A stretch of DNA of 64,000 nt from Silvibacterium bohemicum (GCF_001006305.1 NZ_LBHJ01000001.1:1-64000), one strand, 5' to 3'; counted from the stretch's first letter, positions 26,460 to 35,516 are shown. Notes: generated from the sequence alone by a model not told the origin. A program made the numbers and translations.

Positions 26460-28025
26460 ATGCGGAACTGCGCTCTCGTCTTCGCTCTCGCTCTATTTGC
26501 CGCACCTCTCATCGCTCAGAGCGGCCTTCCGCCTCGCGAGATCGTCGCCGACGTATCGCACGTAGCCGGTCCGCATTCCAGCACGCCTTTGATGACGGTA
26601 GGCGCAGGACGCGCCAATGAGGGGCTGCGCGCCGATTGGCAGCAGCAGCTGGCTGTTGTGCAGAAGGAGATCGGCTTCCGGTATCTGCGCTTCCATGGCC
26701 TGCTCCATGACGATATGGGAGTCTACGACGAAGATGCGAGCGGCAAGCCGACATATAACTTCCAGTATGTCGACGCGCTTTACGATGCGCTGCTCGCCTT
26801 GCATATTCGCCCCTTCGTCGAGCTGTCCTTCATGCCGGCCAAGCTGGCCAGCGGCACGAAGACGGTCTTCTGGTGGAAGGCGAACGTCACGCCGCCGAAG
26901 GATATGGACAAATGGAACGGCCTTATCCGCGCGCTTTTGCAGCATTGGCGCGAGCGCTACGGCGAGGACGAGATTGCGCAGTGGTACTACGAAGTCTGGA
27001 ATGAGCCTGACCTCGATGGCTTCTGGAGCGGGACGCAGCAACAGTATCTCGATCTCTATCGCAACACCGCCGAAGATGTGAAGTCTGTTTGCCGCCGATG
27101 CCGCGTGGGTGGACCTGCCTCGGCAATGGATGGTCTGCAGCCGATATGGCTGAAATTCATTGCTGACAACCATGTGCCAGCTGACTTTCTTTCCACACAT
27201 ACGTATGGCGTGATCAAGGGAGCTTTTGACGCCGACGGCAAGGCGGGCACAGTGCTCGACGTCAGCCCGGATTCGATCGTGAAGCGCGTGCGCGGATCGC
27301 GCAGCGTGATCGATAGCTCAGCCACACCCAAGCTGGAGCTGCACTACACGGAGTGGAGCACCAGTTACACGCCGAGCGATCCGATCCACGACCAATACAT
27401 CTCCGCCCCATTCATTTTGCAGAAGCTGCGCGAGACTTCGCCGCTGGCGCAATCCATGTCCTATTGGACCTTCACCGACATCTTTGAAGAGAGCGGCCCG
27501 CGCTTCACGCCTTTTCATGGCGGCTTCGGCCTGATCAACTATCAGGGCATTCGCAAGCCATCGTTTTTCGCCTACAAGTGGCTTGCGCAGCTCGGCAGCG
27601 AGGACATTGAGAGCAACGACCGGCAGAGCTGGATCACGAAAAGCGGCGATGGCTCGGTGCAGGCGCTCTTCTGGAATTACACGGCTATCGCGCCGCCTGG
27701 TGACGAAACCAACCAGGTGTTTTACAAGCAGGAGCAGCCGTCCAATCCCGCTCCATCTGCGGATTTGAAGATCGAGGGCTTGAAGAGCGGGCGCTACCGG
27801 GTGAATGTTTATCGCACCGGCTATCGGCAGAACGATGCCTATACGGCATATTTGCACATGGGATCCCCCCGCCAGCTTACCCGCGCGCAAGTCGCCGAGC
27901 TTCAGTCCGCGGCCAGCGGAGCTCCGGTGGAGACGCGCGATGTGGACCTGAAGAACGGCGTCTTTACTGAGCGCTTTGAGATGCATCAGAACGACACGGT
28001 GTTGGTGATCCTCAAGCGCGAGTAG
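26460..28025 (+). CDS. GH39-type glycoside hydrolase (beta-xylosidase-like)
   Basis: A 521-residue exported enzyme with a signal peptide (residues 1-20, ending LIAQ). The TIM-barrel shows the GH39 acid/base in 'YYEVWNEPDLDGFW' and a nucleophile glutamate in 'LHYTEWSTSY'. Family members cut beta-xylosides or alpha-iduronides. The ATG at 26460 is chosen because the signal peptide starts there; the open frame upstream reads into unrelated sequence. A C-terminal beta-rich part (about 400-521) follows the barrel, as usual in this family. It is downstream of the DUF2165 gene by 88 nt and upstream of the SAM riboswitch. Confidence 0.85.
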   Translation: MRNCALVFALALFAAPLIAQSGLPPREIVADVSHVAGPHSSTPLMTVGAGRANEGLRADWQQQLAVVQKEIGFRYLRFHGLLHDDMGVYDEDASGKPTYNFQYVDALYDALLALHIRPFVELSFMPAKLASGTKTVFWWKANVTPPKDMDKWNGLIRALLQHWRERYGEDEIAQWYYEVWNEPDLDGFWSGTQQQYLDLYRNTAEDVKSVCRRCRVGGPASAMDGLQPIWLKFIADNHVPADFLSTHTYGVIKGAFDADGKAGTVLDVSPDSIVKRVRGSRSVIDSSATPKLELHYTEWSTSYTPSDPIHDQYISAPFILQKLRETSPLAQSMSYWTFTDIFEESGPRFTPFHGGFGLINYQGIRKPSFFAYKWLAQLGSEDIESNDRQSWITKSGDGSVQALFWNYTAIAPPGDETNQVFYKQEQPSNPAPSADLKIEGLKSGRYRVNVYRTGYRQNDAYTAYLHMGSPRQLTRAQVAELQSAASGAPVETRDVDLKNGVFTERFEMHQNDTVLVILKRE

Positions 28026-28111
28026 ATTGCGAAGGGTTCCGACAGCTTGCATCGCAATCCGCGCTGTGGTATCTAATAGATATTCAAGTTTGCTCTCACG
28101 AGCGAGCCTGA

Positions 28112-28231
28112 GTTTCATGAAGAGTGGCTGAGGGACGGGCCCTGTGACGCCACGACAACCGGCTTAGGCAATCTAAGACATCGGTGTCAACTCTCTCCTA
28201 AATCCGGCAACGGAGGCGGGGAACATGAGAT
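28112..28231 (+). promoter_or_regulatory. SAM riboswitch (SAM-I family)
   Basis: P1 forms between GTTTCAT (28112-28118) and ATGAGAT (28225-28231). Conserved core pieces are GAGGGACGGGCCC, GACAACCGG, GGTGTCAACTC and the closing CGGAGG arm, in the order expected for a SAM-I aptamer. It lies about 180 nt upstream of the threonine-synthase-like gene. When S-adenosylmethionine is abundant, such elements turn the downstream genes off, so the operon should serve methionine or SAM synthesis. Confidence 0.9.
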
Positions 28232-28409
28232 TCGGGGATGCACGCAGTATCGCATCTCGCCAAATCCCAGCAGTACCGGATTCATTCCGGTGTAGTACCG
28301 ATGTTTTAGCAGAGTTCGTCACGCGTGCCCGTGCATTTGTACCCGTAGGAGAATACTCCGATGGGTCCCGCCGTCACTCCTGAAGTTGGTTTCAGGAATC
28401 GAGGGTTCC
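28232..28409 (+). promoter_or_regulatory. riboswitch expression platform and leader
   Basis: Between the aptamer and the coding start is a hairpin ACCGGA-TTCAT-TCCGGT near 28276-28292, followed soon by GATGTTTTAG. This may be the switching terminator or anti-terminator, though the T-run is short. A GGAG-preceded ATG at 28361 opens an out-of-frame 70-codon frame; it probably is not a gene. Confidence 0.5.
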
Positions 28410-29678
28410 ATGGCGCTTGCTTACGAATTACGTTGTCGGGAATGCGGGAAGACGTATCCGAATACTCCGCTGTCGATCTGCGATGCTTGCTTTTCTCCGC
28501 TCGAAGTCCATTGCGATCTCGAAGCGGCTCGCGGCTCTTTCACACGCGAAAAGATTGCCCAGGGTCCGGATAGCATGTGGCGTTACAAGGCCCTGCTGCC
28601 GGTGCCGGAAGATTACGTTCCTGCAACGCCCGCCGGTTGGACGCCCCTGCTCGCCGCGCCCCGGCTGGCATCGCGCATCGGCGCAAAGAATCTCTACATC
28701 AAGAACGATGCCGTCTGCCTGCCGACGCTGAGCTTCAAGGACCGGGTGGTCTCGGTCGCGCTGGCCAACGCGCAGATCTTCGGCTTCGATACGGTAGGCT
28801 GCTCCTCGACCGGCAATCTCGCGAACGCGGTGGCCGCGCAGGCCGCACGCCTGGGCCTCAAGACTTATATCCTTGTGCCCTCCGACCTGGAGCCGGCCAA
28901 GATTCTCAACACCCAGGTCTATGGCGCGAAGCTGGTCCGCATCGACGGCAACTACGATCACGTCAACCGCCTTTGCTCGCAGATCGCCGAGCGCTACAAC
29001 TGGGGCTTCGTGAACGTGAACCTCCGGCCCTACTATGCGGAAGGCTCGAAGACGGTCGGCTATGAGATCGCCGAGCAGCTGGGCTGGCGACTGCCCGACA
29101 ACATCGTCTGCCCTATGGCTGGCGGGTCGTTGATCACGAAGATCAAAAAAGCATTCAAGGAGCTGATCGCGCTGGGTCTGGTCGAAGAGAAGGAAGTGCG
29201 CTTCTTCGGCGCGCAGGCCACTGGCTGCTCGCCCATCTCGACCGCGGTGAAGACCGGCGCCGATCACATCGAGCCGCAGCGGCCTTCCACCATCGCCCGT
29301 TCGCTGGCCATCGGGAACCCTGCCGATGGCATCTATGCGGCGCGCGCCATTCGCGAAAGCGGCGGCTGGGCTGAGGATGTGTCGGACGTGGAGATTGTCT
29401 CGGCGATTCAGGAGCTGGCCGAGACCGAAGGCATCTTTACCGAGACCGCGGGCGGCGTAACGACTGCTGTGACCGCGCGCCTCTACGCGCACGGCCGTAT
29501 CAAGGCCGACGATCTCACCGTCACCTGCATCACCGGCAACGGATTGAAGACAACCGACGCGCTGGCGGGCGCCTATGAAGTAGAGCGCGCCGTTCGCCCG
29601 AGATTGTCCGATTTCGAAGCCTACATCGAAGAACAGACTGAAGACCGCGCCATATTGGAGGGAGCAAGTGTCCGTTAA
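28410..29678 (+). CDS. threonine-synthase-like PLP enzyme with N-terminal zinc ribbon
   Basis: A 422-residue fold-type II PLP enzyme. A four-cysteine ribbon (Cys9, Cys12, Cys24, Cys27) precedes the catalytic domain. The PLP lysine is Lys110 in 'LSFKDR', the phosphate loop is 'CSSTGNLANAVAAQAARLG', and 'CPMAGGSLITKI' and 'TETAGGVTTAV' match threonine synthases of the archaeal type. The start at 28410 has GAGGG 5 nt upstream. Two facts argue against plain threonine synthesis: the SAM riboswitch upstream, and the sulfur-carrier gene overlapping its end by 11 nt. It may replace the phosphate of O-phosphohomoserine with sulfur to make homocysteine. That idea is inference; threonine synthase remains the simplest call. 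Confidence 0.85.
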   Translation: MALAYELRCRECGKTYPNTPLSICDACFSPLEVHCDLEAARGSFTREKIAQGPDSMWRYKALLPVPEDYVPATPAGWTPLLAAPRLASRIGAKNLYIKNDAVCLPTLSFKDRVVSVALANAQIFGFDTVGCSSTGNLANAVAAQAARLGLKTYILVPSDLEPAKILNTQVYGAKLVRIDGNYDHVNRLCSQIAERYNWGFVNVNLRPYYAEGSKTVGYEIAEQLGWRLPDNIVCPMAGGSLITKIKKAFKELIALGLVEEKEVRFFGAQATGCSPISTAVKTGADHIEPQRPSTIARSLAIGNPADGIYAARAIRESGGWAEDVSDVEIVSAIQELAETEGIFTETAGGVTTAVTARLYAHGRIKADDLTVTCITGNGLKTTDALAGAYEVERAVRPRLSDFEAYIEEQTEDRAILEGASVR

Positions 29679-30027
29679 AGTCCTATTGCCGAACGCATTC
29701 CAGAAGCACACCGATGGCACCAAAGAGATTCAGTCGAGCGCGCACAACCTGCCCGAGCTGATCACCGAGATCGAAACCAGCTTTCCCGCGCTGAAGACCC
29801 ATCTGCGCGACGAGCAGGGACAGGTGCGCCGCTTCATCAATTTCTACGTAAACGAAGAAGACATCCGCTTCCTCGGGAACGAGAAGTACGACTTCAAGGA
29901 TGGCGACGAAGTGCTGGTGATCCCCTCCATCGCCGGCGGGTGCTCCCCGCACGGGGACACGCGCTTCGCGCCATCTCAGCTCTGCTGCTGTTCTTATTGT
30001 GGCCAGGAAGAGTGTTCCTGCGCTTGA
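29668..30027 (+). CDS. ThiS/MoaD-type sulfur carrier with cysteine-rich C-terminal tail
   Basis: A 119-residue beta-grasp protein. The ubiquitin-like domain runs from residue 1 to 91 and ends 'VIPSIAGG', the diglycine that in ThiS, MoaD and CysO is thiocarboxylated. Here it is followed by 28 more residues (92-119) that hold seven cysteines, four of them in 'CCCSYC'. A carrier must end in Gly-Gly to work, so the tail would need to be cut off (as the JAMM protease does for HcyS or CysO-cysteine), or it is a read-through: a single C-to-A change in the codon after Gly91 (TGC to TGA) would restore a stop. The GTG start at 29668 has GGAGGGAG upstream and overlaps the PLP-enzyme stop. Confidence 0.83.
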   Translation: MSVKVLLPNAFQKHTDGTKEIQSSAHNLPELITEIETSFPALKTHLRDEQGQVRRFINFYVNEEDIRFLGNEKYDFKDGDEVLVIPSIAGGCSPHGDTRFAPSQLCCCSYCGQEECSCA

Positions 30028-30044
30028 GGACTGGCCGTCCAGGC
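30028..30044. repeat. 17-nt sequence shared with 49274-49290
   Basis: GGACTGGCCGTCCAGGC occurs here, immediately after the sulfur-carrier stop, and again identically at 49274-49290 upstream of trigger factor. Both copies are intergenic and GGAC/GTCC within it are self-complementary. Confidence 0.7.
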
Positions 30045-30087
30045 GAGGGCGCGCCTGTCCTGGTGGTAATCAGGACGTTTGTAATCT

Positions 30088-30118
30088 CCCACATCTCAAG
30101 AGCGAGATGTGGGGCACC
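30088..30118 (+). repeat. palindromic element, copy A
   Basis: CCCACATCTC (30088-30097) pairs with GAGATGTGGG (30104-30113) around a 6-nt loop, followed by GCACC. The same element is in murI (32071-32101, opposite strand) and, degenerate, at 63132-63160. Here it lies in the convergent gap between the sulfur-carrier and TonB genes and could act as a 3' hairpin. Confidence 0.8.
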
Positions 30119-30120
30119 GG

Positions 30121-30195
30121 TTGAGCGGGTGTTTGCTGTCCGGATCTCAGCCAACCGGTGTTATGCTGCCCGGACTTAAGCGAACCGCAACTCCG
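30121..30195 (+). repeat. 15-nt-period degenerate tandem repeat array
   Basis: Five units in exact 15-nt phase; clear ones are CTGTCCGGATCTCAG (30136), CCAACCGGTGTTATG (30151), CTGCCCGGACTTAAG (30166) and CGAACCGCAACTCCG (30181). The array ends 6 nt before the stop codon of the TonB gene and starts right after palindromic copy A. Confidence 0.75.
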
Positions 30196-30201
30196 CCGCC
30201 C

Positions 30202-30894
30202 TTAACCCTGATACCGCTGGCTCATCGGAAACACCAGCTCCGACACTGAAGCCACCGGGCTTCCATCGAGCGTGGCGGGGTGGAACTTCCAGCCTCTCAC
30301 CGTATCGAGAATGGCTTGGTCGATGCTGTTGCCTAATCCGCGAACCAGTTTCTCATCCAGCACTTCGCCCTGCGCGCTCACGTTCACATCGACAACCACG
30401 TTCGTCTCTTCATTAGGAAGCAGTCCGCGGTCTCTGACCGGCGGGTTCGGCGAGTAGACGGGAAAGGCCGGGTTCAGATCCTGCGAGCTGGTGCCTGCGC
30501 CGCTGATCTGCGATTGAGAATTCGAGTTGGAGCTGCCTGCCTGGCTGGCCTGCACCTGTCCGTCCTTGGTCTTCGCCTCGATCAGGGCCGGTTCCTTCTT
30601 GCGGGCGAGCGGAGTCGTCTCGGTCTTCTTCTTCGCCGGTGAGACGTTGAGCTTGCCGGTCACGTGCATCTGCACCGCGCCCGTCCCCATGCCGTCCTTC
30701 CAATAAAGCAATACGGCGGGATGGCCGCCTCGGGAGCTCGCCGGGCGCACCTTCCAGGCATGGTGTCCGCCAAGGATCAGGAGCGCCAACAGACCGGCGT
30801 GGGCGGCGAACGATATCCATGGTCCGGCAGCAGCGTGGGATCCGGTAACAGGCTTAGCCTGCTCTTCGATCTGATGATTTTCTTCGTTCGCCAT
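30202..30894 (-). CDS. TonB-family energy-transducer protein
   Basis: A 230-residue protein with a single N-terminal transmembrane helix (about residues 24-45, 'WISFAAHAGLLALLILGG'), a long polar, Lys/Ser-rich periplasmic linker, and a C-terminal TonB domain (about 150-230) containing 'VVDVNVSAQGEVLDEKLVRG' and 'VRGWKFHPATLDG'. It would couple proton-motive force to outer-membrane receptors such as the two Oar-like proteins in this window. The linker lacks the usual Pro-Glu/Pro-Lys repeats. The ATG at 30894 is chosen because GGAGGG lies 4 nt upstream; a GTG at 30918 has none. Confidence 0.84.
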   Translation of the reverse strand: MANEENHQIEEQAKPVTGSHAAAGPWISFAAHAGLLALLILGGHHAWKVRPASSRGGHPAVLLYWKDGMGTGAVQMHVTGKLNVSPAKKKTETTPLARKKEPALIEAKTKDGQVQASQAGSSNSNSQSQISGAGTSSQDLNPAFPVYSPNPPVRDRGLLPNEETNVVVDVNVSAQGEVLDEKLVRGLGNSIDQAILDTVRGWKFHPATLDGSPVASVSELVFPMSQRYQG

Positions 30895-30996
30895 AGACCC
30901 TCCCTGCTGGACACTCACGCAAAGCTAAATTGAACATCAAGAGCCGGGTTCATCCAACGGAGCGCGAAAAGCGCAGATCGCCGGACGCGCAGTCCC

Positions 30997-31764
30997 CTAG
31001 AAGCCCATGATGTTGTAGCCGGAGTCGACGTAGATGACTTCGCCGGTTACTCCGGATGCAAGCTGCGATGCCAGATAGACGGCGGTGCTGCCCACTTCGG
31101 CTTGCTCGGTGTTTCGGTGCAACGGAGCGCGGTCGGCATGGGCCTTCAGCATGTCGCTCAGGCCGCCGATGCCGCGAGCGGCGAGCGTCTTGATGGGGCC
31201 GGCGGAGATGGCATTCACGCGAATATTCTGCTTGCCGAGATCGGCGGCAAGATAGCGGACAGTCGCTTCGAGCGCGGCCTTAGCCACACCCATCACGTTG
31301 TAATGCGGAACGACCTTTTCGGCGCCGTAATAGGTGAGGGTGATGATGCTGCCGCCCTCGGACATGAGCGGGGCCGCGGCACGGCTGAGCGCGATCAGCG
31401 AGTAGACGCTGACGTCGTGCGCGACGCGGAAACCCTCGCGCGAGGTGTGCACAAAATCGTTCTTCAATTCCTCGGCAGGCGCAAAGGCTACCGAATGCAC
31501 CAGCACATCGAGCTTGCCGTAGCGTTCTTTGAGCTGGGCGAAGACCTGGTCGATCTCGGCGTCGTTCGAGACATCGCACTGGAAAGCTTCTGCTCCGGGC
31601 AGGTCATTGATCAGGCCTTCGGCTTCGGCCTTCATGCGTTCGTTCTGATAACTGATGGCGAGCTTGGTGCCGGCCTCGTGCAGCTTCTGGACGATGCCCC
31701 AGGCAATCGAGCGCTTGTTCGCCAGCCCGAAGACAACGGCGACCTTTCCTTCAAGATTCAACAT
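30997..31764 (-). CDS. fabI: enoyl-[acyl-carrier-protein] reductase (NADH)
   Basis: A 255-residue short-chain dehydrogenase of the FabI branch, catalysing the last step of each fatty-acid elongation cycle. Hallmarks are 'GLANKRSIAWGI' (FabI-type nucleotide-binding loop in place of TGxxxGxG), 'HSVAFAP', and the Tyr-x6-Lys pair in 'YNVMGVAK'. The ending 'VTGEVIYVDSGYNIMGF' is family-typical. The ATG at 31764 has GGAGGA 8 nt upstream; the open frame also allows a TTG at 31782 inside that ribosome site. A repeat-filled 177-nt gap separates it from murI upstream. Confidence 0.94.
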   Translation of the reverse strand: MLNLEGKVAVVFGLANKRSIAWGIVQKLHEAGTKLAISYQNERMKAEAEGLINDLPGAEAFQCDVSNDAEIDQVFAQLKERYGKLDVLVHSVAFAPAEELKNDFVHTSREGFRVAHDVSVYSLIALSRAAAPLMSEGGSIITLTYYGAEKVVPHYNVMGVAKAALEATVRYLAADLGKQNIRVNAISAGPIKTLAARGIGGLSDMLKAHADRAPLHRNTEQAEVGSTAVYLASQLASGVTGEVIYVDSGYNIMGF

Positions 31765-31794
31765 GAAAGCGTCTTCCTCCAAACAATAAGGATA

Positions 31795-31935
31795 GCAGTC
31801 AGCTAAGGTCCGGTCGGCTAATGAGCGGGTCGCTAAAGTCCGGTTGGCTAAAAGGCGGTCCGCCGGTTGACATGCGCCAACCGGCTCTAAGCTATCCGCT
31901 TTTTGCCACCCGCACTCTAGCCACCCGCTTCTTCG
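31795..31935. repeat. two converging 15-nt-period repeat arrays
   Basis: From 31795 to 31869 there are five 15-nt units reading on the minus strand (for example CCAACCGGACTTTAG, CGACCCGCTCATTAG and CCGACCGGACCTTAG). From 31877 to 31935 four units read on the plus strand (CCAACCGGCTCTAAG, CCACCCGCACTCTAG, CCACCCGCTTCTTCG). The two arms point toward each other and fill nearly the whole gap between murI and fabI. Confidence 0.75.
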
Positions 31936-31941
31936 CTTTCA

Positions 31942-32760
31942 TTAGCCGCCCAGATCGACAAGCGTGACCTGATCGATGCGTTGGCCGAGGAACTTTGCGC
32001 CCAGGCGGCAGAATTTCGTTACCGAATCCGTTGCGTAGAAGAGACGCGAACCTTGAATTCCCGAATTTTGGGTGCTCCACATCTCGACTTTGAGATGTGG
32101 GATAGCGCTCGCCACCTGCGCCGCTGTTACATCGGCTGAGTCGATCACGCGAATCGACGCTGGAACCGCTCGCTCGATGTTGGCGCGGAGCAGAGGATAG
32201 TGCGTGCAGCCCAGCACCAGGGTGTCGGGATCGAGATTGCGCTCTGCCGATGCAGTCAGCAGTTCAGCCAGGTAGATGCGCAGCACCTCTTCGGTCACGG
32301 GATGATCGATCCATCCCTCCTCGACCAGCGGCACCAGCAAGGGGCAGGCCTTCTCATACGCGCGAAGGCCGCGTTCTGCGCAGGCTCCCGAGTAGGCGTG
32401 GCTTTCTACGGTTGCGGCGGTGGCTATGACCAGAACATCCTTCGATTTCGTAGTGGCGAAGGCGGCGTTTGCGCCGGTTTCGATCACGCCCAGCACCGGC
32501 ACGCGAACCGCATCGCGAATCGCGTCGAGTGCGAGTGCGCTGGCTGTGTTGCAGGCGATCACCAGGTATTCCGCGCCTTCTTCCACCAGAAAGCGGGCGC
32601 TCGAGACGGCATAGCGCGCGACGGTGGCCTGTGACTTGGCTCCGTAGGGAAGCCGGGCCGTATCGCCGAGGTAGGTGTAGTTCGCGGCAGGCAGCTGTTC
32701 GAGCAGCGCGCGCAGCACGGTGAGGCCTCCGAAGCCGGAGTCGAAGACGCCGATGTTCAT
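31942..32760 (-). CDS. murI: glutamate racemase
   Basis: A 272-residue cofactor-independent racemase that makes D-glutamate for peptidoglycan. The catalytic cysteines lie in 'VIACNTASALAL' and 'VLGCTHYPLL', and the N-terminal 'IGVFDSGFGGLTV' carries the active-site Asp-Ser. Length is normal. The start overlaps the end of the GerMN gene by four bases (ATGA). Near the C terminus, the linker reading 'IPHLKVEMWSTQNSG' is encoded by a copy of a dispersed palindromic repeat (see 32071-32101), which appears to have been taken into the gene without breaking the frame. Confidence 0.94.
   Translation of the reverse strand: MNIGVFDSGFGGLTVLRALLEQLPAANYTYLGDTARLPYGAKSQATVARYAVSSARFLVEEGAEYLVIACNTASALALDAIRDAVRVPVLGVIETGANAAFATTKSKDVLVIATAATVESHAYSGACAERGLRAYEKACPLLVPLVEEGWIDHPVTEEVLRIYLAELLTASAERNLDPDTLVLGCTHYPLLRANIERAVPASIRVIDSADVTAAQVASAIPHLKVEMWSTQNSGIQGSRLFYATDSVTKFCRLGAKFLGQRIDQVTLVDLGG
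32071..32101 (-). repeat. palindromic element, copy B, inside murI
   Basis: CCACATCTC (32077-32085) pairs with GAGATGTGG (32092-32100). Read on the minus strand, the element and its following GCACC match copy A at 30088-30118 except for a few bases, mostly in the loop. It is in frame within murI and encodes the residues His-Leu-Lys-Val-Glu-Met-Trp. Confidence 0.8.
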
Positions 32761-33419
32761 TGCGCCCCCGTGGCGGTGTCGGAGGCGAGATACACACGCG
32801 TGAGGTCGGCGTGCCCGGCGAGCGTATCTTTCGCATGGCCGTCGATGAGGAAGCGCACCTGCGTGATGGTGGGGAGATTGTCGTGCAGCGTGCCCAGGAT
32901 GGCCAGCAGCGTCAGGGTTTCGGGTTCGATGCCCGATGGGTGAGCAGCGGCGAAGGCCGCGCTGAGATCGACCACGGCCATCTCTTCCTTCACTGGCGGC
33001 GAACCCTTGGGTTGGGCAATAGGCATCAGAAAGACCTCGTCCAGATCCTGGCCGGCCGATGGACTTTCGCTGGCTTCGGCACTGCTGTCCTGTCCGGCAG
33101 CCGGAGCGATGGGATGCGTCGATTTCGGCTCGCGAAAGAGATGCAGCAGGGTCTCGATCAGCACGCGCGCGCGGGCACTCTCGTCCTGCGGCATAGGCAG
33201 GTCGCGGCGTATCTCCAGCAGCGATCCGTCGGTGTCGTTGGGCATCAGTAGCAGCACGGACTCCGGCGCCGCGCCGGCTGGTTCTTCCACCGGAGTTTCA
33301 TCCTGCAGAGCGCGCAGCCTGTCCTGGGCGCGCTCGCGCAACCGGATCAGGAAGGTGGCCATGGAGACGACCGCGATCAGCATTCCGATAAAGAGAATTC
33401 GTTGGGCGCGCGAGATCAA
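32757..33419 (-). CDS. GerMN-domain lipid-free membrane protein
   Basis: A 220-residue protein with an N-terminal transmembrane anchor (about residues 7-25) and a GerMN (sporulation/spore-germination) domain over about 50-215: 'ESVLLLMPNDTDGSLLEIRRDLP' and 'EMAVVDLSAAFAAAHPSG'. In non-spore-formers this domain is linked to cell-envelope work, and the setting here, between a cell-wall amidase and glutamate racemase, agrees. It overlaps both neighbours by four bases, so the operon is tightly coupled. The central linker (110-140) is low-complexity Ser/Ala-rich. Confidence 0.83.
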   Translation of the reverse strand: MISRAQRILFIGMLIAVVSMATFLIRLRERAQDRLRALQDETPVEEPAGAAPESVLLLMPNDTDGSLLEIRRDLPMPQDESARARVLIETLLHLFREPKSTHPIAPAAGQDSSAEASESPSAGQDLDEVFLMPIAQPKGSPPVKEEMAVVDLSAAFAAAHPSGIEPETLTLLAILGTLHDNLPTITQVRFLIDGHAKDTLAGHADLTRVYLASDTATGAQ

Positions 33420-34169
33420 GGCTGCTGTCTCCAGTCATTGCGCCACTGATCCATGGCTGCGGTCAGTGCATCGATTACAGATTTTTGATAACTGGCGTCG
33501 GAGATGTCTTTCCCCTTGGTGGTCGAGCCCTCCTGCAACGGAGCGATCTCAACCGCGACTGCGGGGCAGGCGAAGCTGTCCATCGGCTGCAGGGAGGTAC
33601 GGCCCAGCGTCACGGGAATCTCGGCGTGAGCGAGCGCCGAATCGATCTCCGAGGATAGCTTCAGGCTCTGCGTTACGTAGGCCGATTGCGCCGTCTGCCA
33701 GGGCATGAACTTGGTCAGCGGCGTGGGAGCCAACGACGAGGTGTAAAGATGGACGCCGCTGCCGGTTGCCGTGGCATGGATCAGGATGCAAGCTGCGGCC
33801 GATGCTCCATTGGCTATTTCCGCGCGAGCGATCCCGGAAAATTCGCCGTCCGATTCGCGGGTCGTGACCACTCCGATGCCGTGGGCTGAAAGCGTAGATC
33901 GGAGCCGTACGGAAAAGCTGAGAGTAAGTTCCTTCTCGAGCTGGCCGTTGCTGAAACGCGCACCCGTATCGGAGCCGCCGTGCGCCGCGTCGAGCACGAC
34001 GATGTAGCGCGGTGCCACGTTCGCCGGCTGCGCGCCCGGCAGTGCCGGCGTCGACTGCGACTGGACCGTGACTGCAGTAGGAGCGGCGGCAGGAACTGCA
34101 GGTTGAGATGTCTGCTGTGCGGAACAGGCCGCAGACACTAAAATCAGCGGCCAGCTCCGGCGGAGTCCA

Positions 34170-34183
<14 letters not shown>
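33416..34183 (-). CDS. N-acetylmuramoyl-L-alanine amidase (Amidase_3)
   Basis: A 255-residue zinc amidase that cuts the bond between muramic acid and the stem peptide. Visible motifs are 'VVLDAAHGGSDTGA' (first zinc His), 'LEKELTLSFSV' (zinc Glu), 'CILIHATAT' (second zinc His) and 'VAVEIAPLQ' (catalytic Glu). The N terminus is a signal peptide with a 'VSAACS' end, possibly a lipoprotein site. A Pro/Ala-rich linker follows. The start at 34183 overlaps the DUF1015 gene end by 14 nt; a GTG at 34198 is the alternative. Confidence 0.88.

Positions 34184-35516
<1,333 letters not shown>

Noticed and set aside
28361-28573. A 70-codon open frame beginning in the riboswitch leader, with GGAG before its ATG
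   Set aside because: It runs out of frame into the PLP-enzyme gene and its translation looks random. A regulatory leader peptide is not excluded but nothing else supports it.
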